Shown here piece by piece: positions 1 through 11,170 of a stretch of 64,000 bases of DNA. Made by a program: the position numbers and the translations under genes. Where the stretch lies: assembly GCF_051020955.1 (NCBI RefSeq), contig NW_027476989.1, positions 1 through 64,000 of the forward strand. The letters run 5' to 3'. The stretch's first letter is position 1. Each line of letters starts with the position of its first letter. The notes below the pieces were generated by a model that searched no databases, was not told the DNA's origin, and saw only the letters and a list, made by a program, of their open reading frames with translations. The stretch comes from Megalopta genalis (Eukaryota > Arthropoda > Insecta > Hymenoptera > Halictidae).

Positions 1-640
1 TATTCGATGCTAACTCGTTTGTTTCGCCTGCATTTGAAGCTATATCACTTATATTCGCAAGTATTTGACGGTCAATCATTCGTTTCGCATGAATTTGAAG
101 CTAAGCCTTCCACTTCGCATTGATATGAAGCTAAATCACGTATTTCGCTTGGATTTGAAGCTAACTCGTTTGTTTAGCATGCTATTCCAGCTAAATCATG
201 TATATCACAAGTATTTGTAGCTCATTCATTTGATTCGCATGGCTTTGAAACTAAGCCTTCTACTTCAAATTAAGTTGAAGCTAAATCATGTGTTTCGCAT
301 GGATTTGAATCTAACTCGTTTGTTTCGCATGCAGTTGGTGCTAAATCATGTATATCACAAGTATTTGAATCCAAATCATTTGTGTCGCATGGATTTGAAG
401 CCAAACTTCTACTTCGCATTGATTTGAAGCTACATCATGCGTTTCGCATGAATTTGAAGCTAACTCGTTTGTTTCGCATGCATTTGAAGCTATATCACTT
501 ATATTCACAAGTATTTGAAGGTCAATCATTCGTTTCGCATGAATTTGAAGCTAAGCCTTCTACTTCGCATTAATTGGAAGCTTAATCATGTGTTTCGCTT
601 GGATTTGAAGCTAACTCGTTTGTATCGCATGCAGTTGACG
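1..640. repeat. Left-edge block, diverged relative of 60.2-61.0 kb
   Basis: This block follows the same order of rare monomer variants as about 60,290-60,990: TTTAGCATGCTATTCCAGC (near 172 and 60,352), CTTCAAATTAAGTTGAAGC (near 263 and 60,443), a b-type monomer reading CTACATCATGCG (near 430 and 60,792) and CATTAATTGGAAGCTTAATC (near 568 and 60,930). It lacks about 180 bp present on the right and carries more substitutions than neighbouring HOR copies do between themselves. It is therefore an older copy of the right-hand family and not part of the central core. Confidence 0.75.
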
Positions 641-1570
641 CTAAATCATGTATATCAAAGTATTTGAAGCAAAACCATTTGATTCGCATGGATTTGAAAC
701 TGAGACTTCTACTTCGCATATATTTGAAGCTGAACCATGTGATTCGCGTGGATTTGAAGCAAACTCGTTTGATTCGAATGCAGTTGAAGCTAAATAATGT
801 ATACTACAAGTATTTGAAGCTAAACTATTTGTTTCGCATGGATTTGAAGCTAAGCCTTCTACTTCGCACTGATTTGCAACTAAATCATGTGTTTCGCTTG
901 GATTTGAAGCTAACTTGTTTGATTATTCATGCAGATGACGCCAAATCGTGTATAAAAAAAAGTATTTGAAACTAAATCATGCGTTTCGCATGGATTTGAA
1001 GCTCAGCATTCTACTTCGCTTGATTTTGAAGCTAAATTATGTGTTTCGCTTGGATTTGAATCTAACTCGTTTGTTTCGTATGCAATTAAAGCTAAATTAT
1101 TGTTTATCACAACTATCTGAATCTAAACCATCTGTTTCCCATGAATATTAAGCTAAACCATGTGTTTCGCATGAATTTGAAGCTAAGTCATTTGTTTCGC
1201 AAGTATTTGAAGCTAAACCAATTGTTTTGCATGGTTTCGAAGATAAGTCTTCTACTTCGCATTGATTTGTAGCTAAATCATGTGATTCGAATTGATTTGA
1301 AGCTAACTCGTCTGTTTCGTCTGCATTTGAAGCTATATCACTTATGTTCACAAGTATTTGAAGCTTAAACCATTCGTTTTGCATGAATTTGAAGCTAAGC
1401 CGCCTACTTCGCAATAATTTGAAGCTAAATCGTGTGTTTCGCTTGCATTTGAAGCTAACTCGTTTGTTTCGCATGCAGTTGAAGCTTCATCATGTTTATC
1501 ACAAGTATCTGAATCTAAACCATCTGTTTCGCATGAATATTAAGCTAAACCATGTGTTTCGAATGAATTT
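641..1570. repeat. Mixed, diverged monomers with a rare poly-A variant
   Basis: Monomers here are irregular in type order and in sequence. A rare variant with GATTATTCATGCAGATGACG at 921-940 continues to a run of eight A at 954-961. The only other copy in the window is at 49,851-49,890, with seven A. Downstream, 1,215-1,365 (GTTTTGCATGGTTTCGAAG, then GATTCGAATTGATTTG) matches 49,895-50,045. The left copy has about 255 bp extra between these two landmarks. No gene is seen. Confidence 0.7.
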
Positions 1571-2136
1571 GAATCATAAATCACGTGTTTCGCTTGGATT
1601 TGAAGCTAACTCGTATGTTTCGCCTGCAGTTGATGCTAAATCATGTGTATCACAGTAATTTGAAGATAAACCACTTGTTTCGCATTGATGTGAAGCTGAG
1701 CCTTCTACTTCGCATTGATTTGAAGCTAAATCATGTGTTCCGCATGGATTTGGAGCTAACTCGTTCGTTTCGCCTGCATTTGAAGCTAAATCATGTATAT
1801 CACAATTATTGTAAGCCAAACCATTTGATTCGCATGTATTTGAAGCTAAGCCTTCCACTTCGCATTGATTTGAAGCTAAATCATGTGTTTCGCTTGTATT
1901 TGATGCTAACTCGTTTGTTTCGCATGCAGTTGAAGCTAAATCATGATTACCACAAGTATCTGAATCTAAACCATCTGTTTCGCATGATATTAAGCTAAAC
2001 CATGTGTTTCGCATGAATTTGAAACTAAATCACGTGTTTCGCTTGGATTTGAAGCTAACTCGTTTGTTTCGCCAGCAGTTGATGCTAAATCATGTGTATC
2101 ACAGTAATTTGAAGATAAACCACTTGTTTCGCATGG

Positions 2137-2286
2137 ATTTGAAGCTAAGCCTTCTACTTCGCTTTGATTTGAAGCTAAATCATGTGTTCCGCATGGATTT
2201 GAAGCTAACTTGTTTGTTTCGCATGCAGTTGAAGCTAAATCATGTATATCACAAGTATTTGTATCAAAACCATTTGTTTCGCATGG
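2137..2286. repeat. Exemplar of the 150-bp five-monomer cycle (a-b-c-d-e)
   Basis: Five consecutive 30-bp monomers define the second repeat level. The types differ mainly at positions 11-20: a = AAGCCTTCTA (2137-2166), b = AAATCATGTG (2167-2196), c = AACTCGTTTG (2197-2226), d = AAATCATGTA followed by TATCAC instead of TTTCGC (2227-2256), and e = an e-type monomer, here in a variant form with a changed left part (2257-2286), usually GAACCATTTG. Another a monomer starts at 2287. The same order recurs across most of the window, often with an a-b-a-b run inserted. Larger units are assembled from these pentamers, and several large indels between copies are multiples of 150 bp. Confidence 0.9.
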
Positions 2287-2376
2287 ATTTGAAGCTAAGC
2301 CTTCTACTTCGCATTGATTGGAAGCTAAAACTTGTGTTTGGTATGGATTTGAAGATAACTCGTTTGTTTCGCCTGC

Positions 2377-2407
2377 ATTCGAAGTTATATCACGTATAAT
2401 CGCAAGT
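2377..2407. repeat. Exemplar of the recurrent 31-bp frame-shifting monomer
   Basis: This monomer reads ATTCGAAGTTAT at its start and CACGTATAATCGC in its second half, and is 31 bp long. It is followed by a monomer containing CTCAGTCATCCG or CCCAGTCATCCG. The extra base shifts every reading frame, and GTATAA puts a TAA in the long plus-strand frame. About 40 copies are spread over the window, for example ending near 4,747, 6,910, 8,533, 13,487, 15,288, 19,072, 19,853, 22,496, 24,058, 28,503, 40,911, 47,909 and 51,753. A second 31-bp type has CACTTATATTCGC where its 30-bp relative has CACTTATATCGC. Confidence 0.85.
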
Positions 2408-5400
2408 ATTTGAAGCTCAGTCATCCGTTTCGCATGGATTTGATGCTAAGCCTTCTACTTCGCATTGATTTGAAGCTAAATCATATGTTTCGCTTGGATT
2501 TGAAGCTAAGCCTTCTACTTCGCATTGATTTGAAGCTAAATCATGTGTTTCGCATGAATTTGAATCTAACTCGTTTGTTTTGCTTGCATTCGAAGCTATA
2601 TCTCTTACATTCGCAAGTATTTGAAGTTCAATCATTCGTTTCGCATGGATTTGAAACTAAGGCTTCTAGTTCGCATTGATTTGAAGCTAAATCATGTGTT
2701 TCGCTTGGATTTGAAGCTAATTCGGTTATTTTGAATGCAGTTGAAGCTAAATCATGTATATCACAAGTATTTGAAGCTGAACAATTTGTTTCGCATGAAT
2801 ATTAAGTTAAACCATGTGTTTCGCATGAGTATTAAGCTAAACCATGTGATTCGCATTGATTTGAAGCTAAATCATGTGCTTCGCATGGATTTGAAGCTAA
2901 CTCGTTTGTTTCGCATACATTTGAAGCTAAATCACGTATATCACAAGTATTTGAAGCTGAACCATTTGATTCTCGTGAAAATTAAGCTAAACCATGTGTT
3001 TCGCTTGGATTTGAAGCTAAGCCTTCTACTTCGCATTGATTTGAAGCTAAATCATGTGTTAGGCTTGGATTTGAAACTAAGCCTTCTACTTCTCATTGAT
3101 TGGAAGCTAAAACTTGTGTTTGGTATGGATTGAAGCTAACTCGTTTGTTTCGCCTGCATTCGAAGTTATATCACGTATAATCGCAAGTATTTGAAGCTCA
3201 GTCATCCGTTTCGCATGGATTTGAAGCTAAGCCTTCTACCTCGCATTGATTTGAAGCTAAATCATATGTTTCGCTTGGATTTGAAGGTAACACGTTTGTT
3301 TCACTTGCAGTTGAAGCTCAATCATGTATATCACAAGTATTTGAAGCTGAACCATTTGATTCTCGTGAAAATTTAGCTAAACCATATGTTTCGCTTGGAT
3401 TTGAAGCTAAGTCTTCTACTTCGCATTGATTTGAAGCTAAATCATGTGTTTCGCTTGGATTTGGAGCTATCTCGTTTGTTTCGCATGCAGTTGAAGCTAA
3501 ATCATGTATATCACAAGTATTTGTATCAAAACCATTTGTTCGCATGGATTTGAAGCTAAGCCTTCTACTTCGCATTGATTTGAAGTTAAATCGTGTGCTT
3601 CGCATGGATTTGAAGCTAACTCGTTTGTTTCACATGCCGTTGATGCTAAATCATGTATATCACAAGTATTTGAAGCTGAACCATTTGATTCTCGTGAAAA
3701 TTAAGCTAAACCATGTGTTTCGCTTGGATTTGAAGCTAATCCTTCTACTTCGCATTGATTTGAAGCTAAATCATGTGTTTCGCTTGGATTTGGAGCTAAC
3801 TCGTTTGTTTCGCATACATTTGAAGCTAAATCATGTATATCACAAGTATTTGAAGCAAAACCATTTGATTCGCATGGATTTGAAACAAAGCCTTCTACTT
3901 CGCATTGATTTGAAGCTAAATCATGTTTTTCGCTTGGATTTGAAACTAAGCCTTCTACTTCGCATTGAATTGAAGCTAAATCATGTGTTTCGCATGGATT
4001 TGAAGCTAACTCGTTTGGTTCGCATGCCGTTGATGCTAAATCATGTATATCACAAGTATTTGTAGCAAAACCATTTGTTTCGCATGGATTTGAAGCTAAG
4101 CCTTCTACTGCGCTTTGATTTGAAGCTAAGTCATGTGTTTCGCATGAATTTGAAGCCAACTCGTTTGTTTCGCCTGCAGTTGATTCTAAATCATGTATTT
4201 TACAAGTATTTGAACCTAAACCATTTGTTCCTCATGTATTTGAAGCTAAGCCTTCCACTTCGCATTGATGTGAAGCTAAATCATGTGTTTCGCTTGGATT
4301 TGAAGCTAACTCGATTGTTTCGAATGCAGTTGATGCTAAATCATGTATCTCACAAGTATTTGAAGCTGAACCATTTGATTCTCGTGAAAATTAAGCTAAA
4401 CCATATGTTTCGCTTGGATTTGAAGCTAAGCCTTCTACTTCGCATTGATTTGAAGCTGAATCATGTGCTTCGCTTGGATTTGGAGCTATCTCGTTTGTTT
4501 CGCATACATTTGAAGCTAAATCATGTATATCACAAGTAATAGAACCAAAACCATTTGATTCGCATGGATTTGAAACAAAGCCTTCTACTTCGCATTGATT
4601 TGAAGCTAAATCATGTTTTTCGCTTGGATTTGAAACTGAGCCTTCTACTTCGCATTGATTGGAAGCTAAATCTGGTGTTTGGTATGGATTTGAAGCTAAC
4701 ACGGTTGTTTCACCTGCATTCGAAGTTATATCACGTATAATCGCAAGTATTTGAAGCCCAGTCATCCGTTTCGCATGGATTTGAAGCTAAGCCTTCTACT
4801 TCGCATTGATTTGAAGCTAAATCATATGTTTCGCTTGGATTTGAAGGTAACACGTTTGTTTCACTTGCAGTTGAAGCTCAATCATGTATATCACAAGTAT
4901 TTGAAGCTGAACAATTTGTTTCGCATGAATACTAAGTTAAACCATGTGTTTCGCATGAGTATTAAGCTAAACCATGTTTTTGTAATGAATTTGAAGCTAA
5001 ATCATGTGTTTCGCATGGATTTGAAGCCAACTCGTTTGTTTCGCCTGCAGTTGATTCTAAATCATGTATATCACAAGTATTTGTATCAAAACCATTTGTT
5101 TCGCATGGATTTGAAGCTAAGCCGTCCACTTCGCATTGATGTGAAGCTAAATCATGTGTTTGCTTGGATTTGAAGCTAACTCGATTGTTTCGAATGCAGT
5201 TGATGCTAAACCATGTATATCACAAGTATTTGAAGCTGAACCATTTGATTCTCGTGAAAATTAAGCTAAACCATGTGTTTCGCTTGGATTTGAAGCTAAG
5301 CCTTCTACTTCGCATTGATTTGAAGCTAAATCATGTGTTAGGCTTGGATTTGAAACTAAGCCTTCTACTTCTCATTGATTGGAAGCTAAAACTTGTGTTT

Positions 5401-5870
5401 GGTATGGATTTGAAGCTAACTCGTTTGTTTCGCCTGCATTCGAAGTTATATCACGTATAATCGCAAGTATTTGAAGCTCAGTCATCCGTTTCGCATGGAT
5501 TTGAAGCTAAGCCTTCTACCTCGCATTGATTTGAAGCTAAATCATATGTTTCGCTTGGATTTGAAGGTACACGTTTGTTTCACTTGCAGTTGAAGCTCAA
5601 TCATGTATATCACAAGTATTTGAAGCTGAACCATTTGATTCTCGTGAAAATTTAGCTAAACCATGTGTTTCGTTTGGATTTGAAGCTAAGCCTTCTACTT
5701 CGCATTGATTGGAAGCTAAATCATGTGTTTCGCTTGGATTTGGAGCTATCTCGTTTGTTTCGCATACATTTGAAGCTAAATCATGTATATCACAAGTAAT
5801 AGAACCAATACCATTTGATTCGCATGGATTTGAAACAAAGCCTTCTACTTCGCATTGATTTGAAGCTAAA

Positions 5871-8800
5871 TCATGTTTTTCGCTTGGATTTGAAACTAAG
5901 CCTTCTACTTCGCATTGAATTGAAGCTAAATCATTTGTTTCGCATGAATTTGAATCTAACTCGTTTGTCTTGCTTGCATTCGAAGCTATATCTCTTACAT
6001 TCGCAAGTATTTGAAGTTCAATCATTCGTTTCGCATGGATTTGAAACCTAAGGCTTCTAGTTCGCATTGATTTGAAGCTAAATCATGTGTTTCGCTTGGA
6101 TTTGAAGCTAATTCGGTTATTTTGGATGCAGTTGAAGCTAAATCATGTATATCACAAGTATTTGAAGCTGAACAATTTGTTTTGCATGAATATTAAGTTA
6201 AACCATGTGTTTCGCATGAGTATTAAGCTAAACCATGTGATTCGCATTGATTTGAAGCTAAATCATGTGCTTCGCATGGATTTGAAGCTAACTCGTTTGT
6301 TTCGCATACATTTGAAGCTAAATCACGTATATCACAACTATTTGAAGCTAAACTATTTGTTTCGCATGGATTCGATGATCAGCCTTCTATTTCGCATAGA
6401 TTTGAAGCTAAATCATGTATATCACAAGTATTTGTAGCAAAACCATTTGTTTCGCATGGATTTGAAGCTAAGCCTTCTACTTCGCTTTGATTTGAAGCTA
6501 AATCATGTGTTCCGCATGGATTTGAAGCTAACTTGTTTGTTTCGCATGCAGTTGAATCTAAATCATGTATATCACAAGTATTTGTATCAAAACCATTTGT
6601 TTCGCATGGATTTGAAGCTAAGCCTTCTACTTCGCATTGATTTGAAGATAAATCATGCGTTTCGCATGGATTTGAAACTAAGCCTTCTACTTCGCATTGA
6701 TTTGAAGCTAAATCATGTGTTTCGCTTGGATTTGAAACTAAGCCTTCTACTTCGCATTGATTTGAAGCTAAATCATGTGTTTCGCTTGGATCTGAAACTA
6801 AGCCTTCTACTTCGCATTGATTGGAAGCTAAATCTTGTGTTTGGTATGGATTTGATGCTAACTCGGTTGTTTCGCCTGCATTCGAAGTTATATCACGTAT
6901 AATCTCAAGTATTTGAAGCCCAGTCATCCGTTTCGCATGGATTTGAAACAAAGCCTTCTACTTCGCATTGATTTGAAGCTAAATCATGTTTTTCGCTTGG
7001 ATTTGAAGCTAACTCGATTGTTTCGAATGCAGTTGATGATAAATCATGTATATCACAAGTATTTGAAACTGACCCATTTGATTCTCGTGAAAATTAAGCC
7101 AAACCATGTGTTTCGCTTGGATTTGAAGCTAAGCCTTCTACTTCGCATTGATTTGAAACTAAATCATGTGTTTCGCATGGATTTGAAGCTAACTTGTTTG
7201 TTTCGCATGCAGTTGAAGCTAAATCATGTATATCACAAGTATTTGTATCAAAACCATTTGTTTCGCATGGATTTGATGCTAAGCCTTCTACTTCGCACTG
7301 ATTTGAAGATAAATAATGCGTTTCGCATGGATTTGAAGCTAACTCATTTGTTTCGCATGCAGTTGAAGCTCAATCATGTATATCACAAGTATTTGAAGCT
7401 GAACCATTTGATTCTCGTGAAAATTTAGCTAAACCATGTGTTTCGTTTGGATTTGAAGCTAAGCCTTCTACTTCGCATTGATTGGAAGCTAAATCATGTG
7501 TTTCGCTTGGATTTGAAACTAAGCCTTCTACTTCGCATTGAATTGAAGCTAAATCATTTGTTTCGCATGAATTTGAATCTAACTCGTTTGTCTTGCTTGC
7601 ATTCGAAGCTATATCTCTTACATTCGCAAGTATTTGAAGTTCAATCATTCGTTTCGCATGGATTTGAAACCTAAGGCTTCTAGTTCGCATTGATTTGAAG
7701 CTAAATCATGTGTTTCGCTTGGATTTGAAGCTAATTCGGTTATTTTGGATGCAGTTGAAGCTAAATCATGTATATCACAAGTATTTGAAGCTGAACAATA
7801 TGTTTTGCATGAATATTAAGTTAAACCATGTGTTTCGCATGAGTATTAAGCTAAACCATGTGATTCGCATTGATTTGAAGCTAAATCATGTGCTTCGCAT
7901 GGATTTGAAGCTAACTCGTTTGTTTCGCATACATTTGAAGCTAAATCACGTATATCACAACTATTTGAAGCTAAACTATTTGTTTCGCATGGATTCGATG
8001 ATCAGCCTTCTATTTCGCATAGATTTGAAGCTAAATCATGTATATCACAAGTATTTGTAGCAAAACCATTTGTTTCGCATGGATTTGAAGCTAAGCCTTC
8101 TACTTCGCTTTGATTTGAAGCTAAATCATGTGTTCCGCATGGATTTGAAGCTAACTTGTTTGTTTCGCATGCAGTTGAATCTAAATCATGTATATCACAA
8201 GTATTTGTATCAAAACCATTTGTTTCGCATGGATTTGAAGCTAAGCCTTCTACTTCGCATTGATTTGAAGATAAATCATGCGTTTCGCATGGATTTGAAA
8301 CTAAGCCTTCTACTTCGCATTGATTTGAAGCTAAATCATGTGTTTCGCTTGGATTTGAAACTAAGCCTTCTACTTCGCATTGATTTGAAGCTAAATCATG
8401 TGTTTCGCTTGGATCTGAAACTAAGCCTTCTACTTCGCATTGATTGGAAGCTAAATCTTGTGTTTGGTATGGATTTGATGCTAACTCGGTTGTTTCGCCT
8501 GCATTCGAAGTTATATCACGTATAATCTCAAGTATTTGAAGCCCAGTCATCCGTTTCGCATGGATTTGAAACAAAGCCTTCTACTTCGCATTGATTTGAA
8601 GCTAAATCATGTTTTTCGCTTGGATTTGAAGCTAACTCGATTGTTTCGAATGCAGTTGATGATAAATCATGTATATCACAAGTATTTGAAACTGACCCAT
8701 TTGATTCTCGTGAAAATTAAGCCAAACCATGTGTTTCGCTTGGATTTGAAGCTAAGCCTTCTACTTCGCATTGATTTGAAACTAAATCATGTGTTTCGCA

Positions 8801-8989
8801 TGGATTTGAAGCTAACTTGTTTGTTTCGCATGCAGTTGAAGCTAAATCATGTATATCACAAGTATTTGTATCAAAACCATTTGTTTCGCATGGATTTGAT
8901 GCTAAGCCTTCTACTTCGCACTGATTTGAAGATAAATAATGCGTTTCGCATGGATTTGAAGCTAACTCATTTGTTTCGCATGCAGTTGA
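5871..8989. repeat. 1,623-bp tandem segmental duplication
   Basis: Unit 1 is about 5,871-7,493. Unit 2 is 7,494 to about 8,989, where identity ends. Landmarks shift by exactly 1,623 bp: 6,072 to 7,695, 6,447 to 8,070, and 6,913 to 8,536. The copies look almost identical; one visible difference is AACAATTTG (near 6,171) against AACAATATG (near 7,794). After about 7,366 and 8,989 they diverge (GCAGTTGAAGCTCAATC against GCAGTTGATGCTAAACC). The flank at 5,641-5,725 also reappears at 7,414, but with an offset of 1,773 bp, so the second copy lost 150 bp, which is five monomers. Confidence 0.88.
6379..6951 (-). other. Minus-strand decapeptide frame, 190 codons, doubtful
   Basis: Read on the minus strand, the satellite encodes a decapeptide repeat with consensus LASNPCETHD. 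Successive types are LASNQCEVEG, LASNPCETNG, LASNTCDIHD and LASTACETNE, with Cys at the same place in most copies. An identical 190-codon frame lies at 8,002-8,574 because of the 1,623-bp duplication. The composition (Ser, Asn, Glu, Thr, Cys) is more protein-like than the plus frame. However, the frame is closed by 31-bp monomers and by monomers containing AATATTAAGC (TAA on minus). No gene call is justified. Confidence 0.7.
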
Positions 8990-10242
8990 TGCTAAACCAT
9001 GTATATCACAAGTATTTGAAGCTGAACCATTTGATTCTCGTGAAAATTAAGCTAAACCATGTGTTTCGCTTGGATTTGAAGCTAAGCCTTCTACTTCGCA
9101 TTGATTTGAAGCTAAATCATGTGTTAGGCTTGGATTTGAAACTAAGCCTTCTACTTCTCATTGATTGGAAGCTAAAACTTGTGTTTGGTATGGATTTGAA
9201 GCTAACTCGTTTGTTTCGCCTGCATTCGAAGTGATATCACGTATAATCGCAAGTATTTGAAGCCCAGTCATTCGTTTCGCATGGATTTGAAACAAAGCCT
9301 TCTACTTCGCATTGATTTGAAGCTAAATCATGTTTTTCGCTTGGATTTGAAGCTAACTCGATTGTTTCGAATGCAGTTGATTATAAATCATGTATATCAC
9401 AAGTATTTGAAACTGACCCATTTGATTCTCGTGAAAATTAAGCCAAACCATGTGTTTCGCTTGGATTTGAAGCTAAACCTTCTACTTCGCATTGATTGGA
9501 AGCTAAATCATGTGTTTCGCATGGATTTGGAGCTAACTCGTTTGTTTCGCATACATTTGAAGCTAAATCATGTATATCACAAGTATTTGAAGCAAAACCA
9601 TTTGATTCGCATGGATTTGAAACAAAGCCTTCTACTTCGCATTGATTTGAAGCTAAATCATGTTTTTCGCTTGGATTTGAAACTAAGCCTTCTACTTCCC
9701 ATTGAATTGAAGCTAAATCATGTGTTTCGCATGAATTTGAATCTAACTCGTTTGTTTTGCTTGCATTCGAAGCTATATCTCTTACACTCGCAAGTATTTG
9801 AAGTTCAATCATTCGTTTCGCATGGATTTGAAGCTAAGGCTTCTAGTTTCGCATTGATTTGAAGCTAAATCATGTGTTTCGCTTGGATTTGAAGCTAATT
9901 CGGTTATTTCGGATGCAGTTGAAGCTAAATCATGTATATCACAAGTATTTGAAGCTGAACAATTTGTTTCGCATGAATATTAAGTTAAACCATGTGTTTC
10001 CCATGAGTATTAAGCTAAACCATGTGATTAGCATTGATTTGAAGCTAAATCATGTGCTTCGCATGGATTTGAAGCTAACTCGTTTGTTTCGCATACATTT
10101 GAAGCTAAATCACGTATATCACAACTATTTGAAGCTAAACTATTTGTTTCGCATGGATTCGATGATCAGCCTTCTATTTCGCATAGATTTGAAGCTAAAT
10201 CATGTATATCACAAGTATTTGTAGCAAAACCATTTGTTTCAC
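8990..10242. repeat. Pentamer region with a third copy of the W module
   Basis: This continues the block to the left. It contains a diverged third copy (about 9,859-10,224) of a roughly 366-bp module, called W here. W is marked by GCTAATTCGGTTATTT followed later by GATTCGATGATCAGCC. Other W copies are at about 6,072-6,437, 7,695-8,060, 24,901-25,268, 29,045-29,411, 38,510-38,800 (partial) and 41,653-41,999 (one monomer short). There is an inserted T near 9,847 (CTAGTTTCGC for CTAGTTCGC). Confidence 0.75.
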
Positions 10243-11170
10243 ATGGATTTGAAGCTAAGCCTTCTACTTAGCTTTGATTTGAAGCTAAATCATGTGTTCC
10301 GCATGGATTTGAAGCTAACTTGTTTGTTTCGCATGCAGTTGAAGCTAAATCATGTATATCACAAGTATTTGTATCAAAACCATTTGTTTCGCATGGATTT
10401 GAAGCTAAGCCTTCTACTTCGCATTGATTTGAAGATAAATCATGCGTTTCGCATGGATTTGAAACTAAGCCTTCTACTTCGCATTGATTGGAAGCTAAAT
10501 CTTGTGTTTGCTATGGATTTGAAGCTAACTCGGTTGTTTCGCCTGCATTCGAAGTTATATCACGTATAATCGCAAGTATTTGAAGCACAGTCATCCGTTT
10601 CGCATGGATTTGAAGCTAAGCCTTCTACTTCGCATTGATTTGAAGATAAATCATGCGTTTCGCATGGATTTGAAGCTAACTCGTTTGTTTCGCATGCCGT
10701 TGATGCTAAATCATGTATATCACAAGTATTTGAAGCTGAACCATTTGATTCTCGTGAAAATTAAGCTAAACCATGTGTTTCGCTTGGATTTGAAGCTAAG
10801 CCTTCTACTTAGCTTTGATTTGAAGCTAAATCATGTGTTCCGCATGGATTTGAAGCTAACTTGTTTGTTTCGCATGCAGTTGAAGCTAAATCATGTATAT
10901 CACAAGTATTTGTATCAAAACCATTTGTTTCGCATGGATTTGAAGCTAAGCCTTCTACTTCGCATTGATTTGAAGATAAATCATGCGTTTCGCATGGATT
11001 TGAAACTAAGCCTTCTACTTCGCATTGATTGGAAGCTAAATCTTGTGTTTGCTATGGATTTGAAGCTAACTCGGTTGTTTCGCCTGCATTCGAAGTTATA
11101 TCACGTATAATCGCAAGTATTTGAAGCACAGTCATCCGTTTCGCATGGATTTGAAGCTAAGCCTTCTACG
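10243..11170. repeat. 541-bp tandem duplication
   Basis: Unit 1 is 10,243-10,783 and unit 2 is 10,784 to about 11,170. The shared unusual reading CTACTTAGCTTTG (TTCGC changed to TTAGC) is found at about 10,264 and 10,805, and nowhere else that I saw. The offset is 541 bp: eighteen monomers, one of them 31 bp. The private shared mutation shows the second unit was copied from the first, or the reverse, after the mutation arose. Confidence 0.85.

Larger units (their letters stand above)
1571..5870. repeat. Loosely ordered pentamer region
   Basis: This is mostly a-b-c-d-e pentamers with extra a-b pairs. It includes 31-bp monomers ending near 2,407, 3,187, 4,747 and 5,467. The copies are recognisably related (for instance 2,400-3,190, 4,740-5,460 and 5,460-5,640 share the CAGTCATCCG start) but do not form a clean tandem HOR. 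Single-base deletions relative to sister copies occur near 3,128 (GGATTGAAG for GGATTTGAAG), 5,160 (GTGTTTGCTTGG) and 5,568 (GGTACACG for GGTAACACG). No non-satellite sequence is seen. Confidence 0.75.

Noticed and set aside
950..965. Poly-A run as the tail of a retroelement insertion
   Set aside because: The run is only 8 bp, has no retroelement sequence before it and no target-site duplication, and sits inside a monomer in register. The same variant is at 49,884-49,890.
2131..2410. Sub-monomer origin from a 10-12-bp ancestor (two CATG motifs spaced about 12 bp)
   Set aside because: Only CATG is shared between the thirds of the monomer; the similarity is too short to support a smaller ancestral unit.
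6379..8574. Pentapeptide-repeat or other known repeat-protein family on the minus strand
   Set aside because: The decapeptide lacks the A(D/N)LXX pattern with a hydrophobic centre every five residues, and no known family was recognised. Stop codons recur between segments.
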